Notes under the pieces: model-generated
The model's database searches: none
The model's input: the letters and a program-made list of their open reading frames with translations, nothing else
Told to the model about the DNA's origin: nothing
Assembly (NCBI GenBank): GCA_049509675.1
Contig: JBEKZQ010000455.1
Coordinates: 1 to 5,020 of the forward strand
From: JBEKZQ01 sp049509675
GTDB taxonomy: Bacteria; Planctomycetota; Planctomycetia; Pirellulales; Thermoguttaceae
DNA length: 5,020 bases
Direction: 5' to 3'
Position numbers and translations under genes: made by a program
Shown here: positions 1-3,552 of the stretch, one piece after another
Layout of the letters: every line of letters starts with the position of its first letter
How positions within the stretch are numbered: the first letter of the stretch is position 1

Positions 1-204
1 GGAATTCCCCGCGGCGCGCCGTTCGTCGAACCGGGCCGGACCGGCATCCTGCTGGATTGCTTCGCAACGGAATGGCTGGGCGAGGCGGTTCGCGCGTGTC
101 AGCGACTCGATCGCCGCGCGGTGGCTGCCGTCGCGGCCCGGCAGTTCGACACCCAGCGGATCGTGGACACGATTCTGGCCGCCTTGGCCGACGTGCGGAC
201 GTAA
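1..204 (+). CDS. C-terminal end of a probable GT4-type glycosyltransferase (5' truncated by window)
   Basis: An open frame enters from the left edge and ends at TAA (202-204), leaving 67 residues. It reads GIPRGAPFVEPGRTGILLD near the start, followed by an amphipathic helix, then RRAVAAVAARQFDTQRIVD and a final helix. This matches the end of GT-B fold, family 4 glycosyltransferases: the 'P..VE.G.TG.LV' loop that contacts the nucleotide-sugar donor, a helix counting out residues, and a terminal 'F....(I/M)V..Y' helix. The family moves a sugar from a nucleotide donor to a lipid, protein or small-molecule acceptor; the substrate cannot be told from this fragment. The donor-binding E-x7-E motif is probably upstream of the window. 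The assignment rests on short motif similarity only. A different ORF starting at 57 in another frame is a shadow of this one. Confidence 0.6.
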   Translation, partial: GIPRGAPFVEPGRTGILLDCFATEWLGEAVRACQRLDRRAVAAVAARQFDTQRIVDTILAALADVRT

Positions 205-365
205 GGCGGCTGGCCAAGATCGGGGAGAAGGAAACCCGAAAAGCGAGGCGTCTAGCGTAAGGCGCGGCAGAACACGTTGGCCGCGCATTCTAAATTCCAC
301 CTGGGGTCGCCTTTCGCGAGTTCTCGACGCTCCACAAGCGATTCGTTACACTGGCGGCCAATGCT
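205..365. other. Intergenic spacer with no recognised feature
   Basis: This stretch between the glycosyltransferase stop and the first hairpin of the transposase unit holds no ORF with a recognisable product, no tRNA and no convincing promoter. It includes an AT-richer patch near 286-300. Confidence 0.5.
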
Positions 366-410
366 GCCCCGAACGGGGCGTGACTCGAAAGCCCAGGGCG
401 CAGCCCTGGG
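366..410 (+). repeat. Left hairpin end of the transposase unit
   Basis: Two hairpins lie in tandem: GCCCC(GAAC)GGGGC at 366-379, and CCCAGGGC(GCA)GCCCTGGG at 392-410. They are joined by GTGACTCGAAAG. Positions 386-410 match the reverse complement of 1005-1029 exactly. The copy lies downstream of the transposase stop codon, so it could also act as a transcription stop for the minus-strand transcript, although no T-tract follows. Confidence 0.7.
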
Positions 411-476
411 GAAACGGATCGACGCAATCGTTCGATAAGGTCCAACGGACCACTACCCGGTAATCACCTCGTCGAA

Positions 477-932
477 TCAATCCCACACGTAACGTTCGTC
501 GTGCTGGATCCCGTGGCGTTTCAGAATCAAGCGAAACTCATCCTGGAAGGTACGTTTCCGGTGGTGTTCCTCCTGATCGGCAATGTAGGCTTTGACCTGC
601 TCAACGTTGGATTGGCTGACGGAAAACGCGCCATAGCCGTTCTGCCAATGAAATTCCCGCAAAGCCGGTCCTTCCTCCTTGATGCGCACCGAGGAACTGA
701 TCTTCACCTCCTCGACCAATTTGGCAATTGCGATCGTGCGGTGCAGGCTAAGGAGGATGTGTACATGGTCCTCGACGCCGCCGATGATCAAAGAGGGACA
801 ATGGAGGTTTTGCAGGATACCGACCATGTAACCGGTCATCACGCCGCGGAGTTCGGGCGTGCGCAGGTAGGGGTAACGGTGCTTCGTGCTGAAAACGAGG
901 TGGATCAAGACGTTCGACAGCGATTGCGGCAT
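477..932 (-). CDS. tnpA: IS200/IS605-family Y1 (HUH) transposase TnpA
   Basis: This 151-residue protein is the usual size for TnpA of the IS200/IS605 group and for REP-associated relatives. These are single-domain HUH endonucleases that cut and rejoin single-stranded DNA at hairpin-marked ends, acting as dimers. The HUH pair is visible as H56-V57-H58 in EDHVHILLSL. The catalytic tyrosine is Y116 in VKAYIADQ, and Q120 four residues on is the expected third metal ligand, the same Y-to-Q spacing as in IS608 TnpA. FHWQNGYGAFSVS (about 94-106) and the C-terminal RHGIQHDERYVWD are typical of this subfamily. The ATG is supported by AGGAG (minus strand, 945-941) eight bases upstream. The reading frame is complete with all catalytic residues, so the protein is probably active. 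It is flanked by inverted hairpin repeats. No accessory TnpB is present. Confidence 0.93.
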   Translation of the reverse strand: MPQSLSNVLIHLVFSTKHRYPYLRTPELRGVMTGYMVGILQNLHCPSLIIGGVEDHVHILLSLHRTIAIAKLVEEVKISSSVRIKEEGPALREFHWQNGYGAFSVSQSNVEQVKAYIADQEEHHRKRTFQDEFRLILKRHGIQHDERYVWD

Positions 933-940
933 GGCGATTT

Positions 941-945
941 CTCCT
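941..945 (-). promoter_or_regulatory. Ribosome binding site of the transposase gene
   Basis: AGGAG on the minus strand lies 8 nt before the ATG at 932. It is the only strong Shine-Dalgarno in the window; the other genes have weak or no such sites. This fits a recently acquired or host-independent gene. Confidence 0.7.
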
Positions 946-963
946 GTGCGAGGGACAAGTTAC

Positions 964-1001
964 GGCCCGTTGGGCCTTGCGGGACGTGAGGGTTTGCCCT
1001 C
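964..1001 (-). promoter_or_regulatory. Two small hairpins in the transposase leader
   Basis: Read on the minus strand, GAGGG(CAAA)CCCTC (1001-988) is followed by GGCCC(AAC)GGGCC (976-964). They lie between the end hairpin (1005-1023) and the ribosome binding site. IS200 relatives are known to limit transposase expression through leader structures, so these stems could dampen read-through transcription or translation. The function is inferred; the stems are seen directly. Confidence 0.45.
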
Positions 1002-1004
1002 GCT

Positions 1005-1049
1005 CCCAGGGCTGCGCCCTGGGCTTTCGGGTTACACGCCTTCGGCGTG
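1005..1049 (-). repeat. Right hairpin end of the transposase unit
   Basis: On the minus strand this reads CACGCC(GAA)GGCGTG, then TAACCCGAAAG, then CCCAGGGC(GCA)GCCCTGGG. It is the same arrangement as the left end, with 25 identical bases (1029-1005 against 386-410). The outer hairpin has kept its GAA loop but has a different stem sequence from the left one, which is a sign of structure-conserving change. Confidence 0.7.
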
Positions 1050-1157
1050 GAGGCATTGGCGCTCGCAGATCAAGGCCGCAGGGCTGACGATCGATCAGTT
1101 CACGGATTTGCTGTGAACCTCCAGGCGGCCAACTCTACACCACCACGGTGCCGTTCG

Positions 1158-1296
1158 TCAGTCGAGCGGCTTGATCTTCATGTTGCGGAAGTAGATGGGC
1201 GCGCCGCCGTGCTTGCCCTGCAAACCGATGTGCCCAAGTGGAACGCTTGGCGGCGTGCCTTCCAATGTAACATGCCGCACCGTGGAGTTCCAGCAG
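1158..1296 (-). pseudogene. 3' remnant of a DUF1080 (3-keto-disaccharide hydrolase-like) gene
   Basis: About 45 codons on the minus strand end at TGA (1160-1158). The last residues, GHIGLQGKHGGAPIYFRN followed by MKIKPLD, are the typical C-terminal strand pair of the DUF1080/PF06439 beta-jellyroll family. That family is strongly expanded in planctomycetes and is linked to 3-keto-glycoside and polysaccharide breakdown. Before this comes HVTLEGTPPSVP, also plausible for the family. Upstream of about 1296 the similarity stops abruptly at a palindromic repeat (1296-1317), and the rest of the jellyroll is absent. The remnant lacks a start, a signal peptide and most of the domain, so it is a dead 3' fragment. 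Truncation by repeat insertion or by a repeat-mediated deletion are both possible. Confidence 0.65.
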
Positions 1297-1317
1297 CACT
1301 GGCAAAGCCAGTGGCAC
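1296..1317. repeat. Family 2 palindromic unit (intact stem)
   Basis: CACTGGC(AAA)GCCAGTG is a perfect 7-bp stem at 1297-1313, followed by GCAC. It shares the 14-mer GCACTGGCAAAGCC with 1425-1438. It marks the exact point where the DUF1080 remnant loses similarity. Confidence 0.75.
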
Positions 1318-1327
1318 TCGGCGACGC

Positions 1328-1399
1328 GGTCAGGTCCATGTTTTCGGTCATGAGTACGGCCAAATGGCAATGCCTATCAGCCGAAAAATGGACCAGACC
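1328..1399 (+). repeat. Family 1 palindromic element, copy A
   Basis: The left arm is GGTCAGGTCCATGTTTTCGG (1328-1347). The right arm, 1381-1399, begins CCGAAAAATGGACC. The arms pair almost fully, with one bulged G and one A/T mismatch, around a 33-nt loop. The distance from the first GGTCC to the last GGACC is 62 bp, close to the 61 and 63 bp of copies B and C. It lies downstream of the diadenylate cyclase stop codon on the minus strand. Confidence 0.85.
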
Positions 1400-1424
1400 C
1401 CGACTTTGCAGTTGTCCTGACCCG

Positions 1425-1446
1425 GCACTGGCAAAGCCTGGCACCC
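1425..1446. repeat. Family 2 palindromic unit (partly degraded)
   Basis: GCACTGGCAAAGCC is followed directly by TGGCACCC. It is the same as 1296-1317 but two bases (AG) are missing from the right stem, so the stem is shortened. Together with 1296-1317 it brackets family 1 copy A. Confidence 0.7.
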
Positions 1447-1461
1447 AATGCCGCGCGGCGG

Positions 1462-2415
1462 TCACTCGCCCGGCTTGGGCTTGGCCTTGGCGTCGGGGGG
1501 GGCGTCGTACTCGAAATCCTTCCAGACCATGGGGCGGCGGTAGGGCTCGATGCGGAGCACCGTCTCGCCGTTCTGAAAGATGCGGACCGTGCCGTTGCTC
1601 TGACTGACGGTGACCGCCACGGCATTGGTCGCCCGGCTGATGGCGGCCGCGGCCCAGTGCCGCGCACCGAGCCCCTTGGAAAGGGTCACGTCGGCGGCCG
1701 AACAATCCAGGTAACGGCAGGTGGCCTCCACCGTGCCGTCGGCCGAGACGATGATCGCGCCGTCCATCTGCGCAATCTCCTTGATCCCTTCGCGGACCCG
1801 CGGATCGTCGAGGTTCCGTTCCTTGCGGCTGTAGCCTTTGACGGGATCGAAACCGGCCGGGCGGCTGCAGTTGAGCACCTTCCGCGAGTCGCCCACCACG
1901 AACAGCGTGCCCACCGGTTTGCCTTCCCGCCCTTCCCGGCCGATTTCCACGGCCAGATCGACCACGATCTTCAAGGTGTCCAGGGGCACGCGGGTCTCCA
2001 ACTGCCGCAGGTCGCGACCGGTGAGGCGATTGAGATGCTCGTCCAGATTGATGACGCTCAGCGAGTCGATCGTTTCGGCGTCGAAGCCGCTGTAGAGGGT
2101 GGCCACGGCCGACCCCGGCGCGAGCAGGTCGTCGGCCACGGCCTCCAAAATCGCCTGCGCAATGCGTTCGTAGATGGGGCTCTCGGGCATGCCCACGCGG
2201 ATCGGCTCCAGGCCCGCGTCCCGGGCGCCGGAAAGTTGCTCGGCGGTGTCGGCAGCCACGAACAACCGCTTGTCGCCGGCCATGTTCCGCAACCGCGGCC
2301 AGTCGGCCGTCCCCTCCAGCATCAGCAGCACGGCATCCACGCCGGAGGTTTCCGTCAAGCTCACCGCCAGAGCGAACAACGACTTGAACTGTTCGGTCAG
2401 TCGAAGCGGCTGCAT
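1462..2415 (-). CDS. Diadenylate cyclase (DisA_N/DAC domain) with N-terminal alpha/beta domain
   Basis: The protein has 317 residues from the ATG at 2415. The C-terminal part (about 165-300) carries the DAC signatures: GTLFVVGD (169-176), DGA (218-220) in QMDGAIIVSADG, and GARH (250-253) in LGARHWAAAAIS, followed by SQSNGTVRIF. DAC domains condense two ATP into c-di-AMP. The Asp of DGA and the RH of GARH are retained, so activity is expected. The N-terminal part (about 10-150) is an alpha/beta domain of the pyruvate-kinase C-terminal type, an order known from archaeal DacZ-like enzymes and unlike DisA, CdaA or CdaS. No membrane segment is seen, so the protein is cytoplasmic. The tail is Lys/Pro-rich. 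A GTG at 2460 would add 15 residues of low-complexity appearance. ATG 2415 was preferred because conserved-looking sequence begins there, though its Shine-Dalgarno is weak. Confidence 0.85.
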   Translation of the reverse strand: MQPLRLTEQFKSLFALAVSLTETSGVDAVLLMLEGTADWPRLRNMAGDKRLFVAADTAEQLSGARDAGLEPIRVGMPESPIYERIAQAILEAVADDLLAPGSAVATLYSGFDAETIDSLSVINLDEHLNRLTGRDLRQLETRVPLDTLKIVVDLAVEIGREGREGKPVGTLFVVGDSRKVLNCSRPAGFDPVKGYSRKERNLDDPRVREGIKEIAQMDGAIIVSADGTVEATCRYLDCSAADVTLSKGLGARHWAAAAISRATNAVAVTVSQSNGTVRIFQNGETVLRIEPYRRPMVWKDFEYDAPPDAKAKPKPGE

Positions 2416-2480
2416 TGCGTCAGGCCCTGCCTGTTGCCGGCGGTGACTTGTGGGCGGCACATAGTCCCCAGTTCCCCCCT

Positions 2481-2509
2481 ATCCTACGAATTCTTGCGGC
2501 CCTGGGCAA
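2481..2509 (-). promoter_or_regulatory. Possible promoter of the diadenylate cyclase gene
   Basis: On the minus strand, TTGCCC (2509-2504) is followed after 17 bp by TAGGAT (2486-2481). Each box matches 4 of 6 sigma70 consensus positions. The predicted start of transcription, near 2474, would give a leader of roughly 60 nt to ATG 2415, or about 14 nt to GTG 2460. This is a weak call. Confidence 0.35.
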
Positions 2510-2578
2510 CGGCAATGCGGCCCTATCGCTGCGGTTTGCATCATTTCAATTGCTGGGAAGGCACCCAGAGGATCCCCG

Positions 2579-2639
2579 GGTCCATGTTTTCGGCCATCGT
2601 CGATTCGCAAAACCGCATCTTCCGGCCGAAAAATGGACC
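2579..2639 (+). repeat. Family 1 palindromic element, copy B
   Basis: The left arm is GGTCCATGTTTTCGGCC (2579-2595) and the right arm is GGCCGAAAAATGGACC (2624-2639), with one bulged G and a 28-nt loop. The total is 61 bp. The loop differs from copies A and C while the arms are nearly identical. It begins 23 bp past the stop codon of the HEAT-repeat gene on the minus strand, so like copy A it sits at a 3' end. Confidence 0.87.
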
Positions 2640-2662
2640 AGTTCCCGGCCCGCGAACGGTTA

Positions 2663-3361
2663 TCAAAACGTTCGCCGCATGCGTTCGGCCAACGATGGCG
2701 GATCGCCCGGCTGAAGTTTCCCGCTCTTGTTGTACTCGCGCCAGCGGTTGACGTCGTTTCCCAGGTCCAAGTGGGTGATTTCGCGGAGCGATAGCACGGC
2801 TTGGTATTGCATGGCGGGGTCGCCGTCTTCCAAGACCGCCGCCAAGGCAGTTATCGCGGCCTGGTCGTGGGTATGCGCCAGGGCTCGGGCGGCGGCGAAA
2901 CGCACATCGCGGTCGATGTCGCCGGCCAGCAGCCCGGCCATCTGTTTGGCCGCTTCGCTATCGCCGCGTTTGGCCCACGTGTCGCAGGCCGCCAAGCGGA
3001 CGTCGGCGTCGGGATCCTTGACCGCCGCCCGCAACACCTGGTCCGTGGCCGGGCCGGGGTACTCGGCCAGCGTCCGTACGATCTCCGCCCGAATGAGTGG
3101 ATCGTCCTGCCTCTGAATCTCATGAGAAAGCTCTTGAGAGACCTGTAGCTTCTGTGCGGGCGGAGTCTTGGCGGCATCCTTCGCCAGTTTCCTCAGATTC
3201 TCTACACGCTCGGTGGGGGATGGGATACCCGAAAGATCCTGGCTATGGTGTCCCCAGGGCAGCCAGGAAGGCACTTGCATTTTCTCGGCGCAGCCCGAAG
3301 CCAGCAGGGCCACGAGGCAGCACGTCCATAGTGCAGGCTGTTTCACACAGTCGCCAACCAT
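2663..3361 (-). CDS. HEAT-repeat lipoprotein
   Basis: The protein has 232 residues. The N terminus has K8, a hydrophobic stretch (LWTCCLVALLA) and a lipobox-like ASGC with Cys24, so it is probably exported and lipid-anchored. ASGC has Ala rather than Leu at -3, a tolerated variant. A linker of about 60 residues follows, then three to four HEAT/PBS-type helical repeats: about 86-115 (DPLIRAEIVRTLAEY), 116-147 (DPDADVRLAACDTWAKRGD), 148-180 (DIDRDVRFAAARALAHTHD) and 181-205 (DPAMQYQAVLSLREIT). The end is GNDVNRWREY and a basic tail. HEAT repeats bind protein partners; the partner is unknown. The frame is open upstream to 4003, but ATG 3361 is the start that gives a signal peptide and lies just after a good promoter. 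There is no clear Shine-Dalgarno. Confidence 0.83.
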   Translation of the reverse strand: MVGDCVKQPALWTCCLVALLASGCAEKMQVPSWLPWGHHSQDLSGIPSPTERVENLRKLAKDAAKTPPAQKLQVSQELSHEIQRQDDPLIRAEIVRTLAEYPGPATDQVLRAAVKDPDADVRLAACDTWAKRGDSEAAKQMAGLLAGDIDRDVRFAAARALAHTHDQAAITALAAVLEDGDPAMQYQAVLSLREITHLDLGNDVNRWREYNKSGKLQPGDPPSLAERMRRTF

Positions 3362-3386
3362 AGCGGAACAATCGGGGTGGCAAAGG

Positions 3387-3396
3387 GGGATATCCC
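3387..3396. promoter_or_regulatory. 10-bp perfect palindrome in the HEAT gene leader
   Basis: GGGATATCCC lies between the predicted -10 box and the ATG of the lipoprotein gene. It could be an operator or a small leader stem, but a 10-bp palindrome alone is weak evidence. Confidence 0.25.
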
Positions 3397-3412
3397 GAGA
3401 CTTGAGTGCGGG

Positions 3413-3441
3413 ACTATAACACCGATGGGCGTTCCCGCCAA
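3413..3441 (-). promoter_or_regulatory. Sigma70-like promoter of the HEAT lipoprotein gene
   Basis: On the minus strand, TTGGCG (3441-3436), a 17-bp spacer, and TATAGT (3418-3413). The boxes match 4/6 and 5/6 of the consensus at ideal spacing. Transcription would start near 3406, leaving a leader of about 45 nt to ATG 3361. Its position supports that start codon over the upstream open frame. Confidence 0.55.
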
Positions 3442-3514
3442 GACGAAATCGGTGAAAAAGGAACAACGCCACGGAGGGGTTTGGTTTCCATGAACGCATC
3501 CGGCACGCCTCGTC

Positions 3515-3544
3515 TTGACAGCGCGCCACGGGCGGGCCTAGAGT
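3515..3544 (+). promoter_or_regulatory. Sigma70-like promoter of the phosphohexomutase-like gene, probably leaderless
   Basis: TTGACA (3515-3520, 6/6), an 18-bp spacer, and TAGAGT (3539-3544, 4/6). The -10 box ends 8 bp before the GTG at 3553, so transcription would start at or just before the start codon. No Shine-Dalgarno is visible, which fits a leaderless mRNA. Confidence 0.5.
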
Positions 3545-3552
3545 AGCCGACC

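Larger units (their letters stand above)
366..1049 (-). mobile_element. IS200/REP-type unit: Y1 transposase bracketed by inverted hairpin ends
   Basis: The transposase gene lies between two copies of the same 25-nt sequence in inverted orientation (386-410 on +, 1005-1029 on -). Each copy contains an 8-bp stem CCCAGGGC/GCCCTGGG with a 3-nt loop. On the outer side of each, after a CGAAAG tract and a short GTGAC/GTAACC linker, sits a second small hairpin (366-379 and 1035-1049). The order hairpin-linker-CGAAAG-hairpin is therefore the same at both ends and points outward. HUH Y1 transposases bind subterminal hairpins. Classical IS200/IS605 ends are not simple inverted repeats, whereas REP-associated Y1 transposases are often flanked by REP hairpins in opposite orientation, so this unit resembles the latter in layout. 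Exact element boundaries cannot be fixed from one copy. Confidence 0.5.

Noticed and set aside
1..8. GGAATTCC at the window edge as a cloning-site or vector trace
   Set aside because: The coding frame of the glycosyltransferase runs naturally through it, and nothing vector-like follows.
501..989. Plus-strand ORF opposite the transposase
   Set aside because: The minus-strand frame has HUH, catalytic Tyr and a good ribosome binding site. The plus frame has no recognisable motif.
1296..1438. 14-mer direct repeats as a target-site duplication around copy A
   Set aside because: The 14-mer is the core of the family 2 palindrome itself, seen in related form at 3903-3985, so it is not a duplication made by insertion of copy A.
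366..1446. CRISPR array
   Set aside because: The repeats are few, irregularly spaced and palindromic, in mixed orientation, without uniform spacers or cas genes.
1657..2751. Long plus-strand ORF of 364 codons
   Set aside because: It runs antisense through the diadenylate cyclase gene. Its translation is rich in His, Arg and Gly with no domain pattern, as expected from a GC-rich shadow frame.
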